A DNA stretch of 64,000 nt from positions 558,001 through 622,000 of the forward strand of contig JADJIA010000005.1 of the NCBI GenBank assembly GCA_016707285.1, written 5' to 3'. Positions 24,836 through 34,118 of the stretch are shown piece by piece (position 1 is the first letter of the stretch; each line of letters begins with the position of its first letter). Origin of the DNA: Ignavibacteriales bacterium (GTDB lineage Bacteria; Bacteroidota; Ignavibacteria; Ignavibacteriales; Ignavibacteriaceae). The notes under the pieces were generated by a model. That model was not told the DNA's origin and searched no databases. It saw only the letters and a program-made list of their open reading frames with translations. A program made the position numbers and the translations under genes.

Positions 24836-25787
24836 CAAACAACCGACGGTTAAAACAGATTCTTTTACCCCAGTCAACCGATTTAATTATGGAGCTTGCA
24901 TCAGCCTTGTTTTGCCAGGCGATGTCAAATGCGGTTCCGTGATCGGGTGAGGTTCTCACAATTTTTAGTCCGGCGGTGTAGTTTACACCCGATCCGGAAG
25001 TGAGAAGTTTAAAGGGGATAAGCCCTTGATCGTGATACATCGCTAAATAAATATCAAAATTGAGGTATTGTTTCCTGCCAAAAAAAGCATCCGCGGGAAA
25101 TGGACCCTCAACACCCTTGCCAAATCTTTCAATTACACCGGAGATTTGATCTATTTCTTCGGTTCCGATTAGTCCATTTTCACCTGCATGGGGGTTTAAT
25201 CCAAGTAGGGCGATATTTGGGTCACTAATGGAAAAATCGCGGTTTAGAGATGCCTTTACGGTCGTTAAACACCTTTCGATGTTCTCACCCGTAAGTGCTG
25301 CAGGAACCAATGAAATGGGAATATGGATCGTAGCCAGAGCACATTTAAAGTTATCTGACAGGAACATCATCACAAACTTGTCGGTACCCGACCATTCTGC
25401 AAGCATCTCAGTATGGCCCGGAAAGTTAATTCCCGCCAATTTTAGAGCATATTTTGATATTGGAGCTGTAACCAGAAAACTGTGATGATCGTCTTCACAC
25501 AAAGCATAACCTGTTTTTAAGGCTTCAAAAGCTGCTCTGCCGGAAGCTTTGGATGGAATTCCGGGATTTAGATCACAGTTCCCGATATCGATTAGCTCAA
25601 ATTGACCATCAGGTTCTGGATAAATTCCGGTTAACCGTTTAACTTCCTCAAAAACATTTGCCGGCATTACCAATTTGATATTTATCTTTTTTGCCGGAAT
25701 AAGTTTACCAATTGCCTTTAATGTTATTTCAGGACCAATTCCATTAATATCTCCACAGGTGAAAACACCTGTAAGGGTTGAAGACAT
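24825..25787 (-). CDS. pdxA: 4-hydroxythreonine-4-phosphate dehydrogenase
   Basis: 320 aa with the PdxA hallmark segments: GDINGIGPEI near the start, FPGHTEMLAEWSG with a metal-ligand His, GLNPHAGENGLIGTEE with the second His, and YHDQGLIPFK with the third. It oxidises 4-phosphohydroxy-L-threonine in pyridoxal 5'-phosphate synthesis. The length is normal. It lies one base from the rho stop codon and overlaps the methyltransferase gene. Other pyridoxal synthesis genes are not present here; PLP users nearby include Alr and the cysteine desulfurase. Confidence 0.94.
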   Translation of the reverse strand: MSSTLTGVFTCGDINGIGPEITLKAIGKLIPAKKINIKLVMPANVFEEVKRLTGIYPEPDGQFELIDIGNCDLNPGIPSKASGRAAFEALKTGYALCEDDHHSFLVTAPISKYALKLAGINFPGHTEMLAEWSGTDKFVMMFLSDNFKCALATIHIPISLVPAALTGENIERCLTTVKASLNRDFSISDPNIALLGLNPHAGENGLIGTEEIDQISGVIERFGKGVEGPFPADAFFGRKQYLNFDIYLAMYHDQGLIPFKLLTSGSGVNYTAGLKIVRTSPDHGTAFDIAWQNKADASSIIKSVDWGKRICFNRRLFDAG

Positions 25788-25788
25788 T

Positions 25789-27036
25789 TTAGCTGTTCAT
25801 CATATTTAGAAAATCTTTATTGTTTTTGGTGCCTCTCATTTTATCGAGCATAACATCCATTGCTTCCACAGGTGAGAAGTCACTTAAATATTTTCTAAGG
25901 ATATAAATTCGTTGAAGGTCTTCTTCTTTCAGGAGCATCTCTTCACGACGGGTACCTGATCTGTTGATGTCGATCGCAGGGAAAATTCTTCTGTCACTCA
26001 GGTCTCTATTGAGAACTATTTCCATGTTACCTGTTCCCTTAAATTCCTCAAAGATCACATCATCCATCCTCGAACCGGTATCAATAAGTGCGGTTGCAAT
26101 AATTGTTAATGAACCACCATCTTCGGTGTTTCTTGCAGCACCAAAAAATCTTTTTGGTTTGTGCAGAGCATTTGAATCGAGACCACCCGAGAGAATTTTT
26201 CCTGAGTGAGGAACCACAAGGTTGTGGGCTCTTCCAAGTCTCGTAATCGAATCAAGCAAAATAACCACATCATGTTTTGCTTCCACAAGTCTTTTTGCTT
26301 TTTCGATAACCATATCGGCAACCTGTACATGTCGTTCAGCAGGTTCATCAAATGTTGAACTGATTACCTCTGCATTAACACTTCTTTCCATGTCGGTAAC
26401 CTCTTCAGGGCGTTCATCGATAAGAAGGATGATAAGTTTAATTTCAGGGTGATTTCTGGTAAGTGAGTTTGCGATTTTTTGAAGGAGAATTGTTTTACCA
26501 CTCTTTGGAGGCGATACAATTAAACCTCTTTGACCTTTTCCGATAGGAGTTAAAAGGTCCATGATACGCATGGAATATTCACCGGGAGCAGACTCAAGGG
26601 TAAATTTCCGGGTTGGATATACGGGAATCAAGTTATCAAAGAGGGTTCTTTCCCTGATCTCAATTGGATCCATACCATTTACCGCTTCAACGCGAAGCAA
26701 TGCAAAAAATCTTTCACCCTCTTTTGGAGGTCTTACCTGACCACTTACAAAATCACCTGTTCTTAAATAAAATTTCTTGATTTGGGATGGTGAGATGTAG
26801 ATGTCATCGGGTGACGGGAGATAATTATATGCTGCTGACCTTAAAAATCCGTAGCCATCAGGTAAAACTTCCAATACCCCCTTGGAAAATGTTAAACCGT
26901 CTTTGGCTGTTTGAGCTTCCAGGATTTTGAAAATCAACTCCTGTTTCCTCAGATCAGTGAATCCGCTGATCTTTAATTCTTTTGCTATCTCGTTGAGTTC
27001 AACGATCCTCTTAGATTTCAGTTCTGAAATATCCAT
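25789..27036 (-). CDS. rho: Transcription termination factor Rho
   Basis: 415 aa. It has the N-terminal Rho domain helices (ELNEIAKELKISGFTDLRKQELIFKIL), a cold-shock-like RNA-binding domain with DGYGFLRS, and an ATPase with Walker A SPPKSGKTILLQK. The catalytic core includes LLIDERPEEVTDM, Walker B VVILLDSITRLGRAHN and the R-loop segment DTGSRMDDVIFEEFKGTGN. It is a hexameric RNA translocase that ends transcription. The length is typical, with no large insertion of the kind seen in some Bacteroidota. It sits 23 bases after folC and one base before pdxA. Confidence 0.97.
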   Translation of the reverse strand: MDISELKSKRIVELNEIAKELKISGFTDLRKQELIFKILEAQTAKDGLTFSKGVLEVLPDGYGFLRSAAYNYLPSPDDIYISPSQIKKFYLRTGDFVSGQVRPPKEGERFFALLRVEAVNGMDPIEIRERTLFDNLIPVYPTRKFTLESAPGEYSMRIMDLLTPIGKGQRGLIVSPPKSGKTILLQKIANSLTRNHPEIKLIILLIDERPEEVTDMERSVNAEVISSTFDEPAERHVQVADMVIEKAKRLVEAKHDVVILLDSITRLGRAHNLVVPHSGKILSGGLDSNALHKPKRFFGAARNTEDGGSLTIIATALIDTGSRMDDVIFEEFKGTGNMEIVLNRDLSDRRIFPAIDINRSGTRREEMLLKEEDLQRIYILRKYLSDFSPVEAMDVMLDKMRGTKNNKDFLNMMNS

Positions 27037-27058
27037 TTTATACCTTGTTTTTTAAACT

Positions 27059-28351
27059 TTACAAATTGTTACTGTAATATTTTTTTTCGAATACTTTTTT
27101 TACTTCCGCCACCAGATACATACTCCCGTAAACCACCAGACATTCCTTCTCGGCTGAGCTGATGAATTTTTTTATAAATGAGGGGATATCATTCTGAACG
27201 GAATATTTGATGCCATTATTCTCGGCAATTTCCACTAATTGTTCAATTTTTGCCGCTCTGTCGTTGTCCTTAAGCTCATAAAGATATACCTTGTCAAAAT
27301 GACCTTTGCTCTGAATTAACATTTTATCGAGCGATTTATCGTTAAGGCATGAAAAAAGAAGAAAACACGGATTTGTTTTCGTTTTATCCTTTGTGAACTC
27401 CTTCAAAAAATTTTGCACACCTTCATGATTATGAGCCGAATCAAGAATGATTTTTGGATGGTCGTGAACCTTCTCATATCTGCCTTGAATGCCGGTGTTG
27501 AATACTACATTTTTGATACCACCCAGAATTCTTTTTGAATCTGTAAATCTTAGAGTTTTATTGAGAGTAAGAATAGCAAGTGAAGCATTCAATTGTTGAT
27601 ATGCCCCTTTTAGAGGTGCTGACAGATGATCGATATATAACTCACTTGAATAATACTCAAAATAGTTCTCCCGTTTGTTGGTGTAGTCGTTTAATTTATA
27701 ATATTTGCAATTTTTCTCCACTGCCATTTCAATCAGGGTTTTTTCCGCTTGTTCCGGCATTTTGCCCAAAAACAAAGGAACTCCGGGTTTTATTATTCCT
27801 CCCTTTTCCTTTGCTATCTCCTCAATTGTATTTCCGAGTATATTGGTGTGTTCAAGACTGATAGAGGTGATAACTGAGGCAAGAGGATTGATAACATTTG
27901 TTGCGTCAAGTCTGCCTCCCAACCCTGTTTCAATTATTGCGTAATCAACTTCCTTGTCTGCAAAATATTTAAATGCCAAAACAGTGGTCACTTCAAAAAA
28001 TGTTAAATTTGTATCATAGATCAGCTTTTCATACTCTTCCATAAATGCAATTACATATTTATCGGGGATTATCTGTCCATTGATTCTAATTCGTTCATTA
28101 TATCGTATAAAGTGGGGTGAAGTGTAAAGTCCTGTTTTATATCCCGCTTCTGTTAAGATGCTTGCTATAAATGACGATGTGCTCCCCTTGCCATTTGAAC
28201 CTGCCACATGAATACACTTGATCTTTTTTTGAGGATTCCCCAGAAGATCCAGAAATTCCTGGGTGTTCTCCAGTCCCAGTTTAATCCCCCTGTTATGGAG
28301 ATTAAATAAAATCTGCAAATAATGATTGATTGAGGGGTTAGTTAAGCTCAT
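27059..28351 (-). CDS. folC: Folylpolyglutamate synthase / dihydrofolate synthase
   Basis: 430 aa of the Mur-ligase superfamily. The ATP-binding loop is HVAGSNGKGSTSSFIASIL (about residue 46), the folate loop is GLYTSPHFIRYNERI, and DYAIIETGLGGRLDATN and TSISLEHTNILG are conserved FolC blocks. The late DSAHNHEG motif belongs to the C-terminal domain. It adds glutamate to dihydropteroate and to folates. It overlaps pyrD by 14 bases. The length matches the family. Confidence 0.94.
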   Translation of the reverse strand: MSLTNPSINHYLQILFNLHNRGIKLGLENTQEFLDLLGNPQKKIKCIHVAGSNGKGSTSSFIASILTEAGYKTGLYTSPHFIRYNERIRINGQIIPDKYVIAFMEEYEKLIYDTNLTFFEVTTVLAFKYFADKEVDYAIIETGLGGRLDATNVINPLASVITSISLEHTNILGNTIEEIAKEKGGIIKPGVPLFLGKMPEQAEKTLIEMAVEKNCKYYKLNDYTNKRENYFEYYSSELYIDHLSAPLKGAYQQLNASLAILTLNKTLRFTDSKRILGGIKNVVFNTGIQGRYEKVHDHPKIILDSAHNHEGVQNFLKEFTKDKTKTNPCFLLFSCLNDKSLDKMLIQSKGHFDKVYLYELKDNDRAAKIEQLVEIAENNGIKYSVQNDIPSFIKKFISSAEKECLVVYGSMYLVAEVKKVFEKKYYSNNL

Positions 28352-29258
28352 AAGAAGCTGTCAGCGATCTTAATTTATTAATTTTCATTGTTTCACAATA
28401 GTTGATTAAACCGTTTACGATTTTGGTTGCCGCATCGGGTTGAACAAAGTTAATTGTACCAAGTTGAATTGCAGTTGCTCCTGCTATCATAAACTCGAGA
28501 ACATCATCACTGTTTGAGATACCACCGATACCAATGATCGGGATGTCACAATTTCTGCTGATCTCAAGTACTTTTGCAAGCGCAACGGGTTTTATTGCCG
28601 GTCCTGATAAACCTCCGGTCACATTATGGATTTTTGGTTTTCTGGTCCAAATATTAAAAGCTGTTCCCACAAGTGTGTTTATTGCCGAGACCGCATCAGC
28701 CCCGTTCTCTTTGGCTCTAATCGCAAAATCTGCTATTCGGGCTGTGTTTGGTGATAATTTTATAAAAACAGGTTTTGAAGTTACCGCTTTAACTGCGGCT
28801 GTAATAGTTGAAACCTGGTCGGGATCATTTCCAAATATTAATCCACCTTCTTTAACATTTGGACAGGAAACATTAATTTCAAAAGCGTGAATGGCATCTT
28901 CAGTTGTTAATATTTTAACACATTCAACATACTCTTCAATTGTGGATGCCGCAATGTTACAGATTATATTCGTGTCATACTGTTTTAAAAAAGGAATTTT
29001 ATCCTTTAGAAACTCCTCAACTCCAACATTTGCAAGTCCAATGGCGTTTAACATTCCCGAGGCAGTTTCAACAATTCTTTGAGGTGGATTCCCTTTTCGC
29101 GGTTTAAGGCTTATCGATTTTGTAACAATTCCACCAATTTTATTTAGATCAAGGAATTGTGAAATTTCATATCCGTAACCAACTGTTCCCGATGCCAAAA
29201 GGATCGGGTTTTTAAATTTTAATCCTGCAATTTCAACACTTAGATCAATTCCGTTCAC
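28338..29258 (-). CDS. pyrD: Dihydroorotate dehydrogenase, class 1B catalytic subunit
   Basis: 306 aa with GTG start in a GTGA overlap with pyrK. The family blocks are PILLASGTVGYGYE, TKSISLKPRKGNPPQRI, the catalytic-loop VSCPNVKEGG with active Cys, and IIGIGGISNSDDVLEFMIAGA for FMN phosphate binding. Class 1B enzymes use Cys as base and pair with the iron-sulfur flavoprotein PyrK to pass electrons to NAD+, which fits the adjacent pyrK. It makes orotate in pyrimidine synthesis. Confidence 0.95.
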   Translation of the reverse strand: MNGIDLSVEIAGLKFKNPILLASGTVGYGYEISQFLDLNKIGGIVTKSISLKPRKGNPPQRIVETASGMLNAIGLANVGVEEFLKDKIPFLKQYDTNIICNIAASTIEEYVECVKILTTEDAIHAFEINVSCPNVKEGGLIFGNDPDQVSTITAAVKAVTSKPVFIKLSPNTARIADFAIRAKENGADAVSAINTLVGTAFNIWTRKPKIHNVTGGLSGPAIKPVALAKVLEISRNCDIPIIGIGGISNSDDVLEFMIAGATAIQLGTINFVQPDAATKIVNGLINYCETMKINKLRSLTASYELN

Positions 29259-30013
29259 AATATCACATCCTTGATGTTAAAAACCGGTCCATCTTTGCAT
29301 ACCAGCAGATACTTGGAACTGTTGTTTTTATCTTCGATTGGACAACCCTGGCAAATTCCAAATCCACACGCCATCGCACATTCTGTTGAGATTTCGCCAT
29401 CGATATTGTTTTGAAGCAGAGCCGCCTGAAGTGCCTTGAGCATTGGTGTTGGACCACAAGCAAAAACTTTTATCTTTTTCCCCTCAAATTTATCAAGGTT
29501 TTCCAAAAAGAGTTTTACCACGGTTCCCTTTTCTCCCAATGACCCGTCATCGGTGGATACAAAAACATTTTTTAATCCGTAAGTAACAATGTCGGCTTCA
29601 CTTCTGCCTCCAAGGAAAGTATATATCCCTTTTCCTTGAAGTTGTTTTGTCAAAAGTGGAAAGGGAGCAACTCCCAGTCCTCCACCAATGAGAACTGCGG
29701 TGTCAAAATCGCCATCGGTGTTAAAACCACATCCCAAAGGGGCTAACACATCAAGCAAATCACCCTTAACTTTATGCGTCAACATCCTTGTTCCCTCACC
29801 GTGCACATTAAACAAAAGATATATTTCATCACCGTTTACATCGGAGATTGAAAATGGGCGTCTGAGTAAGGGGAATGTGGTGTCATTTACCTTTAAATTC
29901 AGAAATTGCCCGGCTTTAAAACTATTTGCAAGTGCGGGTGAATAACATTTTAAATGGTAGATATGATTTTTAAGCTGCTCGACAGACGAGACTGTTATTT
30001 CAGTAATTATCAA
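29255..30013 (-). CDS. pyrK: Dihydroorotate dehydrogenase electron-transfer subunit
   Basis: 252 aa. The FAD-binding part has FPLLRRPFSISD, the NAD-binding part has VLIGGGLGVAPFPLL and KVFACGPTPMLKAL, and the C-terminal [2Fe-2S] region has ECAMACGFGICQGCP followed by a distant Cys in LLVCKDGPVF. The start is TTG, because the codon before it is TAA and no in-frame ATG lies nearby. It overlaps pyrD by 4 bases, and the pyrKD-folC genes form one transcription unit. Confidence 0.92.
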   Translation of the reverse strand: MIITEITVSSVEQLKNHIYHLKCYSPALANSFKAGQFLNLKVNDTTFPLLRRPFSISDVNGDEIYLLFNVHGEGTRMLTHKVKGDLLDVLAPLGCGFNTDGDFDTAVLIGGGLGVAPFPLLTKQLQGKGIYTFLGGRSEADIVTYGLKNVFVSTDDGSLGEKGTVVKLFLENLDKFEGKKIKVFACGPTPMLKALQAALLQNNIDGEISTECAMACGFGICQGCPIEDKNNSSKYLLVCKDGPVFNIKDVIL

Positions 30014-30199
30014 ATTAATTTCCCGAACGAAACTAAAATCGGGTGGAAAAGTGGAAAAGTAAAGTTGTTAAGACTTAAATGGGCGTTTAGAGCCGAAAAA
30101 AGGAACAGTATATTTTTGTAATTCTAATTTAATAAAAATATAATTTAAAATCTATAGTAATTATTCGAATAAATATAACTTTTATTTAATACCCCATTT
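30014..30199. promoter_or_regulatory. pyrK upstream region with TTATTCGAATAA palindrome
   Basis: This 186-base gap separates the RpiB-like gene from pyrK, both on the minus strand, and must hold any pyrK promoter. TTATTCGAATAA (30,161-30,172) is a perfect 12-base palindrome. I do not see a clear -33/-7 pair. The gap is AT-rich. Confidence 0.3.
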
Positions 30200-30835
30200 T
30201 TAACCCCGAAAATTGAGCTCTTCAATTTTTGAGATTTTGTCGAGTCGTCGCTGGTGTCTTTCACCACCAAAACCGGTGGCAAGCCAGGTGTCAATTATCG
30301 ATTTTATCGTTTCATCTCCGAGAGTTTTGGCTCCGAGTACAAGTATATTGGCGTTGTTATGTTCACGGGCACTTCGAGCAGAAAACTCATTGTAACAGGT
30401 TGCCGCTCTTATACCCTTAAATTTGTTTGCTGTTATTGCCGATGGGATACCTGTGGCATCCACAAGGATACCAAATCCAAATTCCATTTTCTGAACTGCC
30501 AGTGCAACTGATTTTGCAAAATCGGGATAATCACATGCTTCATTTGAAAATGAACCTGTATCCTCAACAACAATTCCCTTTAATTTCAGGAAGTCAATGA
30601 TCATTCTTCTGCAATCATAACTGGTATGATCACCACCAATAATTACTTTAAGATTAAAGTTTTGTAGTACGGGAGCTTGAGTGGTTGATTGCTCTTCTGT
30701 GGCAACTGTAATCCCCAGTCTCTTGATTCTGTCCCATGCAAGAGGAGTGACAACACAGTTTTTGCAAATCTGTAAACTTCTCTCCCCTCTTTTATAGGCA
30801 GAAATAACATAATCTTCAGTAATAAGCTTTTTCAT
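30200..30835 (-). CDS. RpiB/LacAB-family sugar-phosphate isomerase with N-terminal extension
   Basis: 211 aa. Residues about 61-211 align with RpiB (ribose-5-phosphate isomerase B): GGDHTSYD with the conserved Asp-His, ACDYPDFAKSVALAV, REHNNANILVLGAKT with the second His, and GGERHQRRLDKI with the phosphate-binding Arg. The segment where Escherichia coli RpiB reads ICGTGVGISIAANK here reads VDATGIPSAITANK, so the catalytic Cys is Asp. The first 60 residues (LITEDYVISAYKRG, VTPLAWDRIKRLGI) form an extra module that also occurs on some RpiB homologues linked to microcompartment loci (recalled, not checked). The activity is therefore uncertain. It overlaps the ManC-like gene by one base. Confidence 0.78.
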   Translation of the reverse strand: MKKLITEDYVISAYKRGERSLQICKNCVVTPLAWDRIKRLGITVATEEQSTTQAPVLQNFNLKVIIGGDHTSYDCRRMIIDFLKLKGIVVEDTGSFSNEACDYPDFAKSVALAVQKMEFGFGILVDATGIPSAITANKFKGIRAATCYNEFSARSAREHNNANILVLGAKTLGDETIKSIIDTWLATGFGGERHQRRLDKISKIEELNFRG

Positions 30836-31902
30836 TAGAGCAGGTCACTCATATTATTGTGTTTGAGGAAATCCACGATCTGTTTTACATCCTGCGCCTG
30901 ATCACGGCGACACACCAATAGTGAATCTTCAGTGTTTATAATTATTAGATTGTCAACGCCAATCGCAGAAGTAAATTTATGTGGAGAGTAAATATAGGTA
31001 TCGTGGGTCATATTTGTAAACACATTCCCCGTTGATGCGTTTCCTCTTTCATCTTTTTTGCTGAGTTGATAGACCTCTTCCCAACTTCCAACATCACTCC
31101 AGTTAAATGATGCTTTGATCAGAAAAACTCTGTGAGATTTTTCCATAATGCCATAATCTATCGATATTCCTTTGATCTGACTGTACGCTTTTTCAAGCAT
31201 CTCATCAAATTTGTCGGTATCTATGACAGTTTTTAGGGTACCTATCTGTTCAGCAAGTTCGGGTAAAAAGATCGATATTTCATCAAGAATTACGGATGCC
31301 TTCCAGATAAACATACCGCTGTTCCACATAAAGTCACCCGATTGAAGGAATCTCACCGCAGTAGCATAATTGGGTTTTTCAGCAAAAGTAGCAACTTTAA
31401 AGACACCATCTTCCGGCTTTCCCGACTCAATTTGAATGTATCCATATCCTGTTTCAGGTCTTGTGGGTGGAATCCCCAAAGTGACAAGCCCTTCAAGTTC
31501 ATAAGCATAATTTGCACCTTTCAGAAGATCGGCCTGAAAAAGTTCTACATTTGGAATAAGGTGATCCGCGGGTAAAACAAAACATACTGCATCTGGGTCT
31601 CTTTTTGATACAATAGCAGCAGAGAGTGCAACACAAGCAGCGGTATTTCTGCCATAAGGTTCTGCGATAATATTAGCTGCCGGAATTTCGGGAAGTTCTT
31701 CCTGAATAGCGGTTGCTTGAGCCTGGTTTGTAATCACGAGGATATTTTCAGGTGCAACAAGTCCACTCAACCGGCTTACAGTTTTCCTGATTAATGATTC
31801 TTCATCAAAAAGATTTAAAAGTTGTTTTGGTTTTTTTTCCCTGCTTCTGGGCCAAAATCTTGACCCGACGCCGCCTGCCATTATAATTGCATAAATATTC
31901 AT
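30835..31902 (-). CDS. manC: Mannose-1-phosphate guanylyltransferase
   Basis: 355 aa from ATG 31,902, with AAGGA upstream and the classic N-terminus YAIIMAGGVGSRFWPRSREKKPKQLL split across the GDP-mannose pyrophosphorylase signature (MAGGVGSRFWP, then KPKQ). Further blocks are EPYGRNTAACVALSA, FVLPADHLI, KPNYATA and WNSGMFIWKA. It makes GDP-mannose from mannose 1-phosphate and GTP for glycan synthesis. No fused phosphomannose-isomerase domain is present, so it is the short, monofunctional form. It follows the unknown 299-aa gene, whose stop lies 4 bases upstream. Confidence 0.92.
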   Translation of the reverse strand: MNIYAIIMAGGVGSRFWPRSREKKPKQLLNLFDEESLIRKTVSRLSGLVAPENILVITNQAQATAIQEELPEIPAANIIAEPYGRNTAACVALSAAIVSKRDPDAVCFVLPADHLIPNVELFQADLLKGANYAYELEGLVTLGIPPTRPETGYGYIQIESGKPEDGVFKVATFAEKPNYATAVRFLQSGDFMWNSGMFIWKASVILDEISIFLPELAEQIGTLKTVIDTDKFDEMLEKAYSQIKGISIDYGIMEKSHRVFLIKASFNWSDVGSWEEVYQLSKKDERGNASTGNVFTNMTHDTYIYSPHKFTSAIGVDNLIIINTEDSLLVCRRDQAQDVKQIVDFLKHNNMSDLL

Positions 31903-31906
31903 CGAT

Positions 31907-32806
31907 TTAATCCTTTTTATAAACTTTGAGACTTTCGGTAAAAAGTTGATTCCTGAGTATGTATTCGGTGATATCGTGTTCCAATCCCCTGATGCGAGTA
32001 ACAATTACGATCATCGAAGCTCGAAAATAGTCGAGAATGTCCTGCGAAACAGTAACCTCTTTATTGTAGATCAACCTAAGACAGTTTGCTATGTTTGCAT
32101 AAGGTTGAACAAGTTCATCAACGCCATTTTTTTTGCAAAACAACATTCTTTCATCAAAAACATCCGAAAACCGGAATACCTCGCTTGATCTAAAATCCTC
32201 TTTTTTCATTCTTCGTAACAATTCCTCAAGATCTTTGATTGGAGCATACAAAAAATCTCTTTCCGATTTGAGGAAGTCGGTCTTTTTCTTTTCACTTACC
32301 GGGTGTTCAAACAACGGTAATTCAGGTTCGTCACTTTTCGATTCAATCTTTAAAGATCTTTTTGGCTTAATAATTTTGGGAGGAATTGAAGTTAAATCCT
32401 CATTTAAGTCGAGCTCAATTTTTAATGTATTCCCCAATTTATCCACAGGAGTAGCTTTAATTTTTTCAATTCTTGCGAGTATTTTTTGGAAAGTGAAAAG
32501 ATTAACACTAAACAAAAGATAATCGAGATCAGTGACCAAAAAAGTAGAATGTTCCTTAAACTTGTCGGATAGTTTCTTGTAATCAATGGATTCAAATTGT
32601 AGATAATTATTAATATCCTGAAGCCGTATTGCCAATTTTGAAGTTTCAGTGATCCTTTTCATTGCGGCAATATCTGCCTGTAAATTTTCTCTACCGGCTA
32701 TCCATTCTTCAAGTTTATTTAATAATTCGATCTTCTCAGAGTTAAGTCTCAACTTCTTTGAAGCATCAGAGATTGCACTGATCATATAGTTTTTTACAAA
32801 ATCCAT
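31907..32806 (-). CDS. Conserved-looking protein of unknown function
   Basis: 299 aa without signal peptide or membrane segment. The first 70 residues and the last 130 are helical-looking with leucine/lysine heptad-like patterns; a Pro/Lys-rich linker (PPKIIKPKRSLKIESK) lies near 145-170. I recognise no family or catalytic motif. It is packed between alr (no gap) and the ManC-like gene (4 bases), so it is translated with them. Possible roles are structural or regulatory; nothing in the sequence decides this. Confidence 0.68.
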   Translation of the reverse strand: MDFVKNYMISAISDASKKLRLNSEKIELLNKLEEWIAGRENLQADIAAMKRITETSKLAIRLQDINNYLQFESIDYKKLSDKFKEHSTFLVTDLDYLLFSVNLFTFQKILARIEKIKATPVDKLGNTLKIELDLNEDLTSIPPKIIKPKRSLKIESKSDEPELPLFEHPVSEKKKTDFLKSERDFLYAPIKDLEELLRRMKKEDFRSSEVFRFSDVFDERMLFCKKNGVDELVQPYANIANCLRLIYNKEVTVSQDILDYFRASMIVIVTRIRGLEHDITEYILRNQLFTESLKVYKKD

Positions 32807-33919
32807 TTATTCTCCATAAACCCTGTGCACCCGTTTCGAGATGTTACATGTTATTTCATAGGGGATTGTATCAAGAATCCGGCACCAATTCCAGGCATCA
32901 TTTGCCGGGTTGTTGTCGGTTGACAAAATTGTTACATCGCTACCGGGTGGGAGGTAATCATCACCAAGATTAAGCAAAATCCTGTCCATGGTAACAGTTC
33001 CAACTTGTGAGTAGAGTTTTCCAGCAATACCACATTCAAACTTTCCTCTGAGTGCTCTGCTAATCCCATCGGCGTAACCCACCGGAATTGAGGCAATAAA
33101 GGAATCCTTTTCAAGTATGAATCGTCTGCCGTAACTGATGCTTTCACCTGCGATAAATCGCTCAACTGTAGAGAGTTTACTTTGCAGAGACATCACAGGT
33201 TTTAATCCAAATTTATTTGAAGTCTCTCTGTCTTTATAATATCCGTACAATGCAATTCCGGGTCTCACAGCATCGTAGTGAGTTGAAGGGTGGTCAAAAA
33301 CAGCTCCACTGTTTGCAGCGTGAACCATTCCGGTTGGAATTCCGGCATCACGGAGTTGGGCAAGTAAATTTAAAAATCTTTCATTTTGCAGAGTCGTAAA
33401 ATTGCCATCATTCTCGTCTGATGTGGCGTAGTGAGTATATACACCCTTTATATTAATTCCCGTGGAAACCCTAAGTTCATTAATAAGAACACCAATATTA
33501 TAATACTTAATCCCTACTCGCCCCATTCCTGTATCGAGCTTCAAATGGATGTCAATATTTTTGTCAAATCCGGCATCTCTAATCTGTCGAAGCTGGATTG
33601 GTGAAGTTATACTAATTGAGAAGTTGTACTTCTTTAGAGCCGGTATTAATTCGGGACTGAATGGCTCAAAAACCATAAAACTCTGATCAGGAAAGTATTT
33701 TATCAAATCGATGACTTCTTCAACAGTTGCAACAGCAAAACAGACAGGAGGAGATTCAAGAGTGATGAGTTTTTCAACAACCTTCCTCGCTCCGTGCCCA
33801 TAGGCGTCAGCTTTTACAACCGCAATGATATCTTTCCCTCTGTTTATTGAAGAGATGATCCGATAATTATCAGCGAGGTGTCGAAGATTTATTACTGCTT
33901 TTGTTGGTCGTATCTGCAT
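32807..33919 (-). CDS. alr: Alanine racemase
   Basis: 370 aa, fold type III PLP enzyme. AVVKADAYGHGA carries the PLP-binding Lys near residue 37; ISYGRRFILEKDSFIASIPVGYADG holds the catalytic Tyr and the following conserved block; RPGIALYGYY and VTMDRILLNLG are also standard. It converts L- to D-alanine for peptidoglycan. It is the first gene of the alr-unknown-manC-rpiB-like run and is divergent from nuoA. Confidence 0.95.
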   Translation of the reverse strand: MQIRPTKAVINLRHLADNYRIISSINRGKDIIAVVKADAYGHGARKVVEKLITLESPPVCFAVATVEEVIDLIKYFPDQSFMVFEPFSPELIPALKKYNFSISITSPIQLRQIRDAGFDKNIDIHLKLDTGMGRVGIKYYNIGVLINELRVSTGINIKGVYTHYATSDENDGNFTTLQNERFLNLLAQLRDAGIPTGMVHAANSGAVFDHPSTHYDAVRPGIALYGYYKDRETSNKFGLKPVMSLQSKLSTVERFIAGESISYGRRFILEKDSFIASIPVGYADGISRALRGKFECGIAGKLYSQVGTVTMDRILLNLGDDYLPPGSDVTILSTDNNPANDAWNWCRILDTIPYEITCNISKRVHRVYGE

Positions 33920-34118
33920 AAATTTAAAATTGCTCTATACAATAATAGTTATTTGCAGTGAAAATCTAAAAAATGAAAAATATTGCGATTTTTTTTATAA
34001 CAAGATATTTTATTCTGAATATTTTTTGTAATTTAGTAAAACAGATTATTAATATTTAGTTATTGATAAAACACTGTAGTTAACTACCAATGTAAATTTG
34101 TAGAAATATCAGAATACC
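33920..34118. promoter_or_regulatory. Divergent alr/nuoA promoter region
   Basis: A 199-base AT-rich gap. TAAATTTG at 34,093-34,100 is a perfect Bacteroidota-type -7 element pointing to nuoA 19 bases downstream, but no TTTG is found 19-21 bases upstream of it (the nearest TTG is 27 away), so the call is weak. No comparable element is seen toward alr. Confidence 0.33.
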
